From positions 62,001-126,000 of the forward strand of contig JAIUPO010000006.1 in NCBI GenBank assembly GCA_020160805.1: a stretch of DNA of 64,000 nt, written 5' to 3'. The notes below the pieces were generated by a model. The model was not told where the DNA came from. It searched no databases and saw only the letters and a program-made list of their open reading frames with translations. This document shows, piece by piece, positions 16,945 through 28,411 of the stretch. This DNA is from Actinomycetota bacterium. Lineage in GTDB: Bacteria; Actinomycetota; Actinomycetes; Actinomycetales; Dermatophilaceae. Every line of letters starts with the position of its first letter. Positions within the stretch are counted from its first letter, which is position 1. Position numbers and translations under genes: made by a program.

Positions 16945-17148
16945 ATGTCATTCACGCTCGACCTGATGCCCCTCGTCACCTACCTCGCCGCCATGCTCGG
17001 AATCGGCGCGCTGGTCTTCGCCGGCACCGCCATCGCCGCGGCAATTCCGGTTGTGCGCCGCAACCACAGCCTGCGGATCGCGCGCCACGAGAGCATCCCC
17101 GCGTTCTATCGCAACGCCATCACGGGACGCCACGCCTTTAGCCACTGA
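16945..17148 (+). CDS. Small single-pass membrane protein (67 aa), function unknown
   Basis: 67 residues from the ATG at 16945, preceded by AAAGGA about 9 nt upstream. Residues 8-36 (PLVTYLAAMLGIGALVFAGT onward) form one hydrophobic segment, followed by a basic, cytosolic-type tail VVRRNHSLRIARHESIPAFY and a His-ending C-terminus. No signal peptidase site is clear. The gene lies alone behind a strongly patterned promoter (three CTACAnnTGTAG sites), so it is likely an induced small membrane protein. I recognise no family. Confidence 0.72.
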   Translation: MSFTLDLMPLVTYLAAMLGIGALVFAGTAIAAAIPVVRRNHSLRIARHESIPAFYRNAITGRHAFSH

Positions 17149-17174
17149 GCCCACGAGGGTCAGCGACCAGACCC

Positions 17175-18662
17175 TTACGTCGGGTCGGGCACGGCCCGCA
17201 GGCGCGGGGGTGGGGCGGGCGGGGCGGCATACCCCCGCCCAGGACCGCGGTAGCTCGCCGGCACGGAAACGCGCTCGGTGCGCTGGCGCACCGGCTCGGG
17301 TCGGGCCGGCAACTGCCCGACCGCAGCCCGGATATCCGCCACCTCGACCACGCGTAAACCGGCCGGCACATGCACGGTCCCCAGGACCCCCACCGGCACC
17401 AGCGCCGTCGTGAATGAGAGCCGCCCCGCTTCGGCCAACCGGCGCTCGATCCCCTGCACCGGGCGGATCTCCCCCGCCAGGCCCACCTCGCCGATCGCCA
17501 CCGTGCGCGGGTCGAGGGGCACATCAAGGATGGCGCTCGCCATCGCCATGGCAACGGCGAGATCGGCGGCCGGCTCGCGCAATGTGACGCCACCAACCGT
17601 CGAGATATAGACGTCATTGTGCAGAAGCGGCGCACCCGCCCGTTTGTCGAGCACCGCCGTGATCATCGCGACCCGGCTCGCATCCACCCCATGCGTCGCC
17701 CGTCGAGGCGTCGGCAAAGCGGAGGGTGAGACCAGCGCCTGCACCTCCGCGATGAGCGGGCGCCGCCCCTCGAGGGTCGCCGTGATGCAGGTGCCCGGCA
17801 CGGCCCCCGCGCGGGAACTGAGGAACAGCCCGCTCGGATCCGCCAGCCCGACGATCCCTGCGTCGCTGAGATCGAAGCAGCCGACCTCGTCGGTCGGGCC
17901 GAAGCGGTTCTTGACCGCGCGCACCAGTCGCAGCCGCGAATGCCGATCCCCCTCAAAGGCCACCACCACATCGACCAGATGCTCCAAGATCCGCGGTCCG
18001 GCGATCGACCCATCCTTGGTCACATGCCCGACCAGAACCGTGGCGATCCCCAGCCGTTTGGCCACCGATATCACCGCCGACGCGACCTCGCGCACCTGCG
18101 AGACATTCCCCGCCGCCCCATCGACATCGGCACTCGCCAGCGTCTGCACCGAGTCGATAACCACCAGCCCAGGACGCAGGCCCTCAATTTGCCCCAAAAC
18201 CGTCCCCAGATCGGTTTCGGACGCGAGATACAACTCCGCCGCCATCGCCTCGATGCGCTCAGCGCGCGCCCGGACTTGGGCCGCGGACTCCTCGCCGCTG
18301 ACATACAGCACCGAGGCGCCACCTCGCGCCGCCCGGGCGGCCACGTCGAGCAACAGGGTCGACTTGCCGATCCCCGGCTCCCCCGCGACCAGAACAACAC
18401 CGCCCGCCACCAACCCGCCACCCAACACCCGGTCGAACTCGGCCACGCCCGTTGGGCGAGCCGCCGCCCTCGTCACATCGACCTCACCGATGGGCACGGG
18501 CTTGCGCCCAGCGTTGACCACCGCGGCCGTCCTCGTGGTCGGCGCCCCCACCTCGCTGACCGACCCCCACGCCTGGCACTCGCCGCAGCGGCCAACCCAC
18601 TTGACCGTGCTCCAGCCACATTCCGCACACCGGAAGGTCGTCGATCGTGTTGTCCTCGCCAT
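17175..18662 (-). CDS. radA: DNA repair protein RadA
   Basis: 495 residues from the ATG at 18660-18662 (a GTG at 18684-18686 would add eight). Branch-migration ATPase that helps RecA. N-terminal C4 zinc finger FRCAECGWSTVKWVGRCGEC; Walker A GEPGIGKST; Walker B LVVIDSVQ; the RadA-specific KNRFG motif; and a Lon-like C-terminal domain with LREPAADLAVAMA and ALVPVGVLG. The C-terminus has an extra proline-rich tail (AAPPAPPPRL). Divergent from disA, the usual actinobacterial arrangement. Confidence 0.97.
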   Translation of the reverse strand: MARTTRSTTFRCAECGWSTVKWVGRCGECQAWGSVSEVGAPTTRTAAVVNAGRKPVPIGEVDVTRAAARPTGVAEFDRVLGGGLVAGGVVLVAGEPGIGKSTLLLDVAARAARGGASVLYVSGEESAAQVRARAERIEAMAAELYLASETDLGTVLGQIEGLRPGLVVIDSVQTLASADVDGAAGNVSQVREVASAVISVAKRLGIATVLVGHVTKDGSIAGPRILEHLVDVVVAFEGDRHSRLRLVRAVKNRFGPTDEVGCFDLSDAGIVGLADPSGLFLSSRAGAVPGTCITATLEGRRPLIAEVQALVSPSALPTPRRATHGVDASRVAMITAVLDKRAGAPLLHNDVYISTVGGVTLREPAADLAVAMAMASAILDVPLDPRTVAIGEVGLAGEIRPVQGIERRLAEAGRLSFTTALVPVGVLGTVHVPAGLRVVEVADIRAAVGQLPARPEPVRQRTERVSVPASYRGPGRGYAAPPAPPPRLRAVPDPT

Positions 18663-18773
18663 GACCGCAACCGTAGAGATGGCCACTGACAGGCCCCACG
18701 CGCCACCCCGGCCTAGACTTCACCACAGCCCGGTGGCCCACCGCCGGCATACACCAACACCCGAAGGATCCGC

Positions 18774-19850
18774 GTGGCCCCGCAGTCGGACGATGACCTT
18801 TATCGCTCCACCCTGGCCGCTCTCGCGCCCGGCACCGAACTGCGCGATGGCCTGGAGCGCATCCTGCGCGGCCGCACCGGCGCCCTGATCGTCCTCGGGC
18901 ACGACCGCACCGTCGAATCACTGTGCAGCGGCGGCTTCCCGCTCGATGTCGAGTTCTCCGCCACCCGCCTGCGCGAGCTCGCGAAGATGGACGGCGCCAT
19001 CGTCGTCGCCTCCGACCTGAGCCGGATCGTGCGCGCCGCCACCCAACTCGTCCCCGACCCGGACATCGAGACCAGCGAGTCCGGCACCCGGCATCGCACG
19101 GCCGAGCGGGTCGCCAAGCAGACGGGGATGCCGGTCGTCTCGGTCAGCCAGTCGATGCGGATCGTGCAGATGTATGTCGCGGGCGCCCGCCACGTCCTCG
19201 AAGGCTCCTCCGAACTGCTGAGCAAGGCCAACCAAGCCCTCGCGACGCTGGAGCGCTACCGCGCCCGCCTCGATGAGGTCACGGCCACCTTGTCCGCCCT
19301 CGAAATCGAGGACCTCGTGACGGTTCGCGATGTCTCAGCCGTCCTGCAGCGGCTGGAGATGGTGCGCCGGATCAGCGGGGAGATCAACGGGTATGTCGTG
19401 GAGCTGGGTGTCGACGGCCGTCTCCTCACCCTGCAATTGGAGGAGCTGACCAGCGGCCTCGCCGACGATCTGGAGTGGCTGATCCGCGACTATGTCGCCG
19501 ACCCCGGCGGTGAGGATCTGCGCAGTCAGGTGGTCGGGGGCCTGGCCGCCTTGAGCCGCACCGAGCTGCTCGACGCCGCCTCGTGCGCCCGCATACTCGG
19601 CCTCGGCGGGCCGGACGGCCTCGACACCAGCATCTCCCCGCGTGGCTACCGCCTCCTCAACCGCGTCCCGCGCCTGCCCGGCTCGGTCTTCGAGCGTCTT
19701 GTCGAGCATTTCGGCACCCTGCAGCGGCTGCTCACCGCCACCCAGGATGACCTGATGCTCGTCGACGGCGTCGGCGAGGGCCGGGCCCGAACGATCCGCG
19801 AGAGCCTGACCCGCCTGGCCGAGTCGAGCATCCTCGAACGCTACGTGTGA
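18774..19850 (+). CDS. disA: DNA integrity scanning diadenylate cyclase DisA
   Basis: 358 residues. Makes c-di-AMP from two ATP while scanning DNA for branched intermediates. The DAC domain shows the catalytic KMDGAIVVASD (DGA motif, near residue 67) and GTRHRTAERVA (RHR motif, near 107); a long helical spine follows; C-terminal helix-hairpin-helix motifs are in RLPGSVFERLVEHFGTLQRL and LVDGVGEGRARTIRESLTRL. GTG start at 18774. The stop overlaps the mutY start, joining signalling and base-excision repair. Confidence 0.97.
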   Translation: MAPQSDDDLYRSTLAALAPGTELRDGLERILRGRTGALIVLGHDRTVESLCSGGFPLDVEFSATRLRELAKMDGAIVVASDLSRIVRAATQLVPDPDIETSESGTRHRTAERVAKQTGMPVVSVSQSMRIVQMYVAGARHVLEGSSELLSKANQALATLERYRARLDEVTATLSALEIEDLVTVRDVSAVLQRLEMVRRISGEINGYVVELGVDGRLLTLQLEELTSGLADDLEWLIRDYVADPGGEDLRSQVVGGLAALSRTELLDAASCARILGLGGPDGLDTSISPRGYRLLNRVPRLPGSVFERLVEHFGTLQRLLTATQDDLMLVDGVGEGRARTIRESLTRLAESSILERYV

Positions 19851-20728
19851 GCGAGGCTGCCTTCCGCGAGGCCGTGCACGATGCCGTGCTCCGGTGGTAT
19901 GCCGTGGCCGGGCGCGACCTGCCGTGGCGCCACCGCGACGCCACCCCGTGGGGCGTCTTGGTCAGCGAGGTGATGGCCCAGCAGACCCCGATCGCGCGGA
20001 TCATCGGCCCGTGGCAGGCGTGGCTGGCGCGCTGGCCGACCCCGGCCGCCCTCGCCAGCGCCTCGCCCGCCGATGTCATCCTCGCGTGGGATCGGCTGGG
20101 CTACCCACGCCGCGCGCTCGGACTGCACCGAGCCGCGAAGGCCATGGTCGAGGGCCACGACGGCCAGGTCCCCAGCGATCCGGCTGACTTGCGCGCCCTC
20201 CCCGGCGTCGGCGAATACACGACGGCAGCCGTCTCGTCCTTCGCCTTCGGCAACCCGCTCGTCGTCATCGACACCAATGTCCGCCGCGTCCTGACGCGTA
20301 TCGCGCTCGGACGAGAGCAAGCCGCCCCGAGCCTGACGGCGGCCGAGCGAGCCCTCGCGCAGGAGTGGCTGCCCGCGGAACCAGACCGCGCCAACGCCTG
20401 GAATGTCGCCGCCATGGAACTCGGCGCGCTGATCTGCACGGCCCGCGCCCCGCGCTGCGAGGACTGCCCGGTCCGAGACCGGTGCCGATGGGTGGCGGCG
20501 GGCCGACCGGCATACGACGGGCCCGTGCGCAAGGGGCAGGGGTATGAGGGCACCGATCGGCAGCTGCGCGGCCGGATCCTCGCGCTGGCCCGGGCCGCAA
20601 CCGCGCCCCTGGCGCCGGAGGTGCTCGAAGGCCTCGGGGAGCCGGAACGCGTGGCGCGACTCGCCGAGCAGTTGTGCGCCGAGGGGCTGCTGGTGCACAG
20701 CCGTGCCGGTTACGATCTGCCGCGGTGA
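19847..20728 (+). CDS. mutY: A/G-specific adenine glycosylase MutY
   Basis: 293 residues; removes adenine mispaired with 8-oxoguanine. The HhH-GPD fold shows EVMAQQTPIARI (catalytic Glu), LPGVGEYTTAAVSSFAFG (HhH) and VIDTNVRRVLTRI (catalytic Asp); the 4Fe-4S loop is CTARAPRCEDCPVRDRC. The C-terminal NUDIX-like recognition domain of enteric MutY is missing, as is usual in actinobacteria. GTG start at 19847 overlaps the disA stop (GTGTGA). Confidence 0.96.
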   Translation: MSEAAFREAVHDAVLRWYAVAGRDLPWRHRDATPWGVLVSEVMAQQTPIARIIGPWQAWLARWPTPAALASASPADVILAWDRLGYPRRALGLHRAAKAMVEGHDGQVPSDPADLRALPGVGEYTTAAVSSFAFGNPLVVIDTNVRRVLTRIALGREQAAPSLTAAERALAQEWLPAEPDRANAWNVAAMELGALICTARAPRCEDCPVRDRCRWVAAGRPAYDGPVRKGQGYEGTDRQLRGRILALARAATAPLAPEVLEGLGEPERVARLAEQLCAEGLLVHSRAGYDLPR

Positions 20729-20843
20729 CCTGCCTAAACGTCAGGTCAGAAGGCAACCAAGGACAGCGCTGCGGCGTCTTGACCTATGAGGCTTCGGCGA
20801 GCGCCGGGCCGACACCGAATCGATGAGGGGACACTGACCGGGT

Positions 20844-22328
20844 ATGACGAGCCGCCCGACCTCGCCCCGCGCCCATCCGCTGCGGCACAGCTATGCCATG
20901 ACGCTGCTGAGCACTCTGCTTCCCGGAGCGGGCCTGCTGCGCACCAGGGCTCGTCGTTTCGGGCGCCTGCTGTTGATGCTGACGGGCCTGGCGCTGATCG
21001 TGGCGGGCTATCAGATCGCCCGCCATGGCGTGATCGAATCGGCTCTGTCCGTAGGCGTTTCGCGCACCACCTTGCTCGTGCTCATCTGGCTGGTGCTCAT
21101 CGGCGCGGCCTTGTGGATGCTCTCGATCGTGCTCTCGGCGACCCTGACCCGGACCCCCGGGATGACCCGCGACGAGCGGCTCGCGAGCACGATGGTGGCC
21201 TTCTTGTGCTGCCTCGCCGTCGCCGCGCCCAGTGCGTATGCCGTGCACACCCTCGGCATCCAGCGCTCCGTTGTCGGGGAGGTCTTCGCCGATGGTGACA
21301 GCGTGCCCGGGGCCACCTCGACCGAGGGCGTTCCGAATGTCAGGAACGACAACCCGTGGGCAGCGGTCCCTCGCGTCAATGTGCTGCTCCTCGGCTCGGA
21401 TGCGGGCACCGACCGGGTGGGCGTGCGGACCGATTCGATGATGGTTGCGAGCATCAACACCAAGACTGGTGACACCGTGCTCTTTGGCATCCCGCGCAAT
21501 CTCGAGCGCGCGCCGATCCCGGCGTCGAATCCGCTCTCGACGCTCTACCCCAATGGTTACGACTGCGGCGACGAGTGCCTGATCAATGGCATTTGGACGC
21601 TCGCCACCGACAATCCCGACCTCTTCCCCGGCGACCCCAACCCCGGCTTGCGTTCCATCCGCGATGTCATCGGCGAGGTGCTCGGGCTGCGCATCGACAA
21701 CACCGTCGTCATCGACCTGTCGGGCTTCGCCGATCTCGTCAATGCAATGGGCGGGGTCGAGATCAATGTCAAGGAACGCGTCTGTATCGGCTGCAAGGCG
21801 CTCTCGGACGGCTCGATCGTCGGCACGACCGGGTGGATCGAGCCCGGGGTGCAGCATCTCGACGGCTATCACGCCCTCTGGTATGCCCGATCCCGCGCGA
21901 CCACCGACGACTTCTCCCGGATGCGTCGCCAGCGCTGCGTGATGGGCGCCCTGATCCACCAGGTCAACCCCGGCTCCATGCTGGTGCACTACCCGGCACT
22001 GGCTGAAGTGCTCAAGGATCACGTGAGCATCGACATACCGCAGCAGCACCTGAAGGCGTGGGTGCCGCTGGTCGAGACGATCCAAAAGGGCACCTTGCGC
22101 AGCCTGCCGCTGACCAACAAGGTCATCGACGTGGTGCACCCGGACTTCACGGCGATTCGCGCCCTGGTTCAGAACGCCATCTCCGATAACCCGACGACCT
22201 CGACCACTTCGTCGACGACCTCCTCGACCGACACGCCGACTAGCAGCTCGACCACCCCGTCCTCCTCCACGACGACCACTCCCGGTGAGCCGCAGGACGG
22301 GCTGTCCGAGATCGCCGCCTCCTGCTGA
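20844..22328 (+). CDS. LytR-CpsA-Psr (LCP) family cell-wall glycopolymer ligase
   Basis: 494 residues. The N-terminus has three or four hydrophobic segments (AMTLLSTLLPGAGLL, LLLMLTGLALIVAGY, TLLVLIWLVLIGAALWMLSI, VAFLCCLAVAAPSAYAV), which is more than the single anchor of most LCP proteins. The extracellular LCP domain follows: VLLLGSDAGTDRVGVRTDSMMV, FGIPRNLER, VDLSGF/VNAMGGVEI and ALWYARSRATTDDFSRMRRQ (phosphate-binding arginines). The C-terminal ~45 residues are a Ser/Thr-rich low-complexity tail. It probably links teichoic-type polymers to peptidoglycan. Confidence 0.92.
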   Translation: MTSRPTSPRAHPLRHSYAMTLLSTLLPGAGLLRTRARRFGRLLLMLTGLALIVAGYQIARHGVIESALSVGVSRTTLLVLIWLVLIGAALWMLSIVLSATLTRTPGMTRDERLASTMVAFLCCLAVAAPSAYAVHTLGIQRSVVGEVFADGDSVPGATSTEGVPNVRNDNPWAAVPRVNVLLLGSDAGTDRVGVRTDSMMVASINTKTGDTVLFGIPRNLERAPIPASNPLSTLYPNGYDCGDECLINGIWTLATDNPDLFPGDPNPGLRSIRDVIGEVLGLRIDNTVVIDLSGFADLVNAMGGVEINVKERVCIGCKALSDGSIVGTTGWIEPGVQHLDGYHALWYARSRATTDDFSRMRRQRCVMGALIHQVNPGSMLVHYPALAEVLKDHVSIDIPQQHLKAWVPLVETIQKGTLRSLPLTNKVIDVVHPDFTAIRALVQNAISDNPTTSTTSSTTSSTDTPTSSSTTPSSSTTTTPGEPQDGLSEIAASC

Positions 22329-22377
22329 CCCGGCGCGTCCGCGCGGGCGCCAACGGGGCGGGCGGCATACTGCCCCC

Positions 22378-23426
22378 GTGGTGAGCCGCCGTATGCCGAG
22401 TCGTCCCGCCGCGCTGATCTGCGCCCTCGCGCTGCTCGGGACGGGTGCCCCGACCAGCGCGCATGCCGCTGATCAGGACACCGGCTCAACACTGACCTCC
22501 GTCGCACGCTATGTCGTGCGCGCAGACGGCAAGCCGGTCAAAGTGACCATTCGCCAGGTCACCAACCCAGGGTGGCCGTGACGCCTACGGTTATGCCGGA
22601 TCGGCGGCGGCGCTCGGTGACCTCTTTGCCGGCGCCAAGGGGGCGTCCCTGGCTGACTTGACAGGGTGGCTGACGACGGGGAGGTCCGCATACGACGGAA
22701 CCGGCGAGCACCCGGCCCGCGCCTATTCGTTGCACTTCGGCTGGCGCCAGGCCTATGACCTCTTCGAGATCACGGGCCCCAATGCCAAGACCGAGCAACT
22801 GATGCGATTGTGGGTCATCCCGCGCTGGTCAACTCGATGAGGTGGGCTATCGGAAGAAGGCGCGCACGGCATATCGCGGCGTCGACGCAGCCGATGGCGA
22901 CTGGGTGCAGCCCCTGCGGCTGCGCCAGCCGATGGCGGCCTGGGAGTTCGCCGACGCCACTCGCGCGGTTCGCAAGATCAAGCCACTCGCCGCGCCAGCC
23001 ACTGCCCTGCAGGCGGCGGCCAAGCAGGCTGGCGTGTCGGTTTCCGGGGCTCGTTCGGCCTACGAACACGCCACCTCCCAGGCTGCTCTCAATCCGCTGC
23101 CGACGACCCTCGCCGACACCCAGGCGGCCGTCGGGGAGTATGCCGCCGCCGCGCGCGTCGTCGATCACCTCGACGTCCTGGGCCAGGTGGGTGCGCGTCT
23201 GCGTCCGGGGGACACCTCGCTCTCGGCGGCAGCCGCAGCCCTGGACAAGGGTCAACTCAGCGATGCCCGGGCCGCAATCGCCACGGCGCAGACGACCCAC
23301 CAGGATCAGGAGCGGACCGGCCTGTATGCCGTCCTCGGCGCCGCCGCCCTGCTACTCGCCGGCCTTGCCGGATCGGCATGGCTGCTCCTGCGCCGGCGCC
23401 GCCGGGCCCGCCCGATCGCCTCGTGA
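22378..23426 (+). pseudogene. Frameshifted secreted/membrane-anchored protein gene
   Basis: Three frames continue one another. Frame A (22378-22581) begins with a signal peptide, RPAALICALALLGTGAPTSA, and then stops. From about 22568 frame B reads QGGRDAYGYAGSAAALGDLF through LFEITGPNAKTEQLMRLWVI and stops at 22838. From about 22824 frame C reads QLDEVGYRKKARTAYRG and ends with a membrane anchor (TGLYAVLGAAALLLAGLAG) and an RRRRR tail at 23426. Each switch needs one base to be skipped, so two +1 indels separate it from an intact gene of about 349 codons. Real decay or two sequencing errors are both possible. The function of the family is unknown to me. Confidence 0.8.
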
Positions 23427-23431
23427 AGGCC

Positions 23432-23465
23432 GAAGCGCCCGGCCCCGCGTGGGGTCGGGCGCTTC
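23432..23465. terminator. Bidirectional terminator hairpin
   Basis: A 15-bp stem (23432-23446 GAAGCGCCCGGCCCC with 23451-23465) with one G-T pair and a 4-nt GCGT loop, exactly between the convergent surface-protein pseudogene and clpC. No long T-tract, but position and strength fit a shared terminator. Confidence 0.75.
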
Positions 23466-23493
23466 AGAGGTATGCCGGTGGGTCGGCCCGCGT

Positions 23494-26004
<2,511 letters not shown>

Positions 26005-26206
26005 GTATGCGCTCCTCGCTGATCGAGTCAGCATTGATGGTATCTGCGCACTCTGACAGCCGTCAGCGACTTCCGGAGTGCGGCACTGCCCAACTCAACC
26101 GCTCACGCCCGGTGGATGTTCCGCGCCCTCGTATGCCGCCCGCCCCGTTCGCTCTCAGCGCACGCTCGAGCGGTCGGGCATACCCCCCGCCACGCTAGCG
26201 CCTGGG

Positions 26207-26252
26207 CTACCGCTTGGTACTGGTCGTGATCACGACCAATACCAAGCGGTAG
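26207..26252. repeat. 46-bp near-perfect palindrome upstream of clpC
   Basis: Arms 26207-26229 and 26230-26252 are inverted copies (CTACCGCTTGGTA...) with one mismatched pair and no loop, centred on GTGATCAC. It lies about 200 bp upstream of clpC and just past the 3' end of the decayed acyl-CoA synthetase. With no loop it is a poor terminator; nested ACCGCTTGGT/ACCAAGCGGT arms look like a regulator site. Confidence 0.75.
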
Positions 26253-26298
26253 GTCCGTGTTTAGACCTCGCGGTTGGACCGTGGTCGAGCCGCAGCCG

Positions 26299-26534
26299 TC
26301 AGGCCGGGCTGCGGAGGCTGGCCTTGATCTCGGTCTTGAGGATCTTGCCGACCTTGGAGCGCGGCAGGTCTGGCCAGACCTCGATCTGCTTGGGCGCCTT
26401 GACCGAGCCGATGCGCTCCTTGACGAAGCCGATCAGCGCGTCGGCGTCGATCTCTTTGCCCGGAGCCAACTGGATCACGGCGACCACCCGCTCGCCCCAC
26501 TTCTCATCCGGGAGTCAGACGACGGCGCAGTCGA
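26299..26534 (-). pseudogene. Remnant of an acyl-CoA synthetase C-terminal domain
   Basis: Codons after the TGA at 26515-26517 read LPDEKWGERVVAVIQLAPGK and continue through VKERIGSVKAPKQIEVWPDL to SKVGKILKTEIKASL, the AMP-binding_C domain with the catalytic-type lysine near the end. Before the TGA the frame reads DCAVV, so the usual GlyValPro position is now a stop (GGA to TGA). About 70 of more than 500 residues are left; the front of the enzyme is gone and sequence switches to an SDR gene. Confidence 0.82.
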
Positions 26535-26740
26535 GAGACGGAGGCGATATTGATGATCGCGCCGCCCTGGCCGGCGGCGCCGCCGGGGCGCATCGCCCGG
26601 AAGCCGTGCTTGACCCCGAGGGTGGTGCCGAGGATGTTGACCTCGAGCATGCGGCGGATGTCCTCGGGCTTGACCCGGCGATCAGATCGGTGATCTCGAT
26701 GCCGGCATTGTTGACGAGGACGTCGAGGCCACTGCCGGCG
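26535..26740 (-). pseudogene. Remnant of a short-chain dehydrogenase fused to the synthetase remnant
   Basis: In one frame LDVLVNNAGIEITDLI (the SDR NNAG motif) can be read, and in another VKPEDIRRMLEVNILGTTLG to FRAMRPGG and AIINIASVS, the strand that normally precedes the catalytic serine. A small indel near 26683 separates the frames. The catalytic YxxxK part is missing and the sequence passes directly into the acyl-CoA synthetase tail near 26535. Together they look like a deletion scar of a lipid-metabolism operon divergent from the tetR gene. Confidence 0.8.
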
Positions 26741-26842
26741 CACCGGTCGGGCACGCCGTTGTGCCCACCGCCACCCTCCCAGCCCCCTTTGACGACTGTC
26801 AAGAGATGTTCTAAAGGCAGGTGAGGCCGTACGCTGTCGGCC

Positions 26843-27460
26843 ATGACCGCCGCCACCCCGGCCGAGCGGCCGCGTGATCGCAAGTCGTCCCAGCGCCGTA
26901 TTCAACTCGCCGAGTCTGCTTTGCAAACCCTCGGCGAGCACGGCTATGCCCGCACCAGCCTGCGCGATATCGCCGCGAACTCCGAGTTCAGCCACGGCGT
27001 CGTGCACTACTACTTCACCGACAAGACCGAGCTGATCACCTATTGCGTGCGCCATTACAAGGCCCGCTGCGTCACCCGGTATGACGACATCCTCGACTCC
27101 TCCCAGAGCGCGGACGAAGTGCTCCACCGCTTCGTCGACAAGCTGTGCGAAACGCTCGTCGAGGACGCCCCGATGCACCGGCTGTGGTACGACCTGCGCA
27201 CCCAAGCGATGTTCGAGGCGGTGCTGCGCCCGGACGTGCTGATGATCGACGCCACCTTGGAGGACATGATCTGGCGGGTCCTGAGCCGGTATGCCGAACT
27301 GGCCGACCGCCCGCTGCTCACCGACTCCCCCACGGCCTACGCGATGGTCGACGGGGTCTTCGAACGGGCGCTGCTGCACCACCTCTCCGGCGACCCGGAG
27401 ACCCTGGACTGGCTGCGCAGCCGCGCCCTGGGCCTGCTGCCCACCTTGCTCGGCGCCTGA
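26843..27460 (+). CDS. TetR family transcriptional regulator
   Basis: 205 residues. HTH: RRIQLAESALQTLGEHGYARTSLRDIAANSEFSHGVVHYYFTDK, followed by a helical ligand domain ending LGLLPTLLGA. It is intact and divergent from the decayed SDR/acyl-CoA synthetase remnants, so it probably once controlled them and may respond to an acyl-CoA or related ligand (inference). Present targets are unknown. Confidence 0.9.
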   Translation: MTAATPAERPRDRKSSQRRIQLAESALQTLGEHGYARTSLRDIAANSEFSHGVVHYYFTDKTELITYCVRHYKARCVTRYDDILDSSQSADEVLHRFVDKLCETLVEDAPMHRLWYDLRTQAMFEAVLRPDVLMIDATLEDMIWRVLSRYAELADRPLLTDSPTAYAMVDGVFERALLHHLSGDPETLDWLRSRALGLLPTLLGA

Positions 27461-27511
27461 GCCGACCCGGGACCGCGCCGCCCGCACCCCGCGCCGCCCG
27501 CCAGCGGCTGC

Positions 27512-28357
27512 TTAGCGCGGCGGGCCAAGCGCAACCCGTCGGCGCACCTCCGTCAAACCATCTGACCCCTCGGGCACATCCCACCAAGACTCAACCCACC
27601 ACGTCGCGCCGAGGGACTCCCACAGCCGCGGTGAGCCGTGGACGGTGCCGAACTCGCCATACGAATCGCCTTCTACGACAACGTCATAGCCCTCCCACGG
27701 ACGGTTGGTCAGATAGCGCATATCCCGTAGGCGATCGACGATCATCCCCAACGCTGCCGGCGTAAGGCCGCTATTGCCCTCGCCGCCGGCGACGGCCGGA
27801 AAGACGCCCTGCCACCGAGAGGCGCGGGCGAGGGAGAGTTGCGTCGAACGCCCGGGCACGAGGGCGCCCACGCACCATACGGGCGGATGCGGGCGCTGGA
27901 TCGGGGGCGGCGGCACGAGCTCGGTGACGGGCTCGACCGACCAGTGCTTGCCGGCATACGAAAAGGGCTGTCCCGCCAGGAGACCCGCATAGATGGCCAG
28001 GCATTCGTCGAGCTTCTCCGCCCGCGCCTTGCGACCCTCGTCCGGCTCGAAGGCGAGCCAGTTCTGGTTGAGCGCGCCCAGGCCCACGCCCAGCGTGACC
28101 CGGCCACCGGACAGCCGGTCGACGCTCGCGACGCGCTGGGCGATATCCCACGGCTTATAGCGCGAGGCCGGCGTGATCAGGGTGCCGAGCCGGATGCGTT
28201 CGGTGCGCATCGCCGCTGCGGCGAGCGTCGCCCAGGCGTCGCAGCGGTAGACCGCCTCCCAGGTGAAGACGAGGTCCCAGCCGGACTGCTCCCCGAGCAC
28301 GGCGAGGTCGACGAACTCGGTCTCCTCCGCATACGGGACGACAAAGGCGTAGCGCAT
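27512..28357 (-). CDS. LLM class flavin-dependent oxidoreductase
   Basis: 281 residues of the luciferase-like monooxygenase family, TIM barrel using FMN or F420. Features: RYAFVVPYAEETEFVDLAVL at the start, ERIRLGTLITPASRYKPWDIA, VDRLSGGRVTLGVGLG (typical family signature) and FEPDEGRKARAEKLDECLAI. Substrate unknown. It stands alone between tetR and nei with no tight operon link. Confidence 0.9.
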   Translation of the reverse strand: MRYAFVVPYAEETEFVDLAVLGEQSGWDLVFTWEAVYRCDAWATLAAAAMRTERIRLGTLITPASRYKPWDIAQRVASVDRLSGGRVTLGVGLGALNQNWLAFEPDEGRKARAEKLDECLAIYAGLLAGQPFSYAGKHWSVEPVTELVPPPPIQRPHPPVWCVGALVPGRSTQLSLARASRWQGVFPAVAGGEGNSGLTPAALGMIVDRLRDMRYLTNRPWEGYDVVVEGDSYGEFGTVHGSPRLWESLGATWWVESWWDVPEGSDGLTEVRRRVALGPPR

Positions 28358-28411
28358 GCCTCGACCGTAGCCGGGCGCTCCGACAGCCCGCTTGATCGCG
28401 CGTGCTGGCGG

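Noticed and set aside
26005-26200. ClgR or HspR operator upstream of clpC
   Set aside because: No CGCT-N5-GCG or CTTGAGT/ACTCAAG inverted repeat could be found in the upstream sequence.
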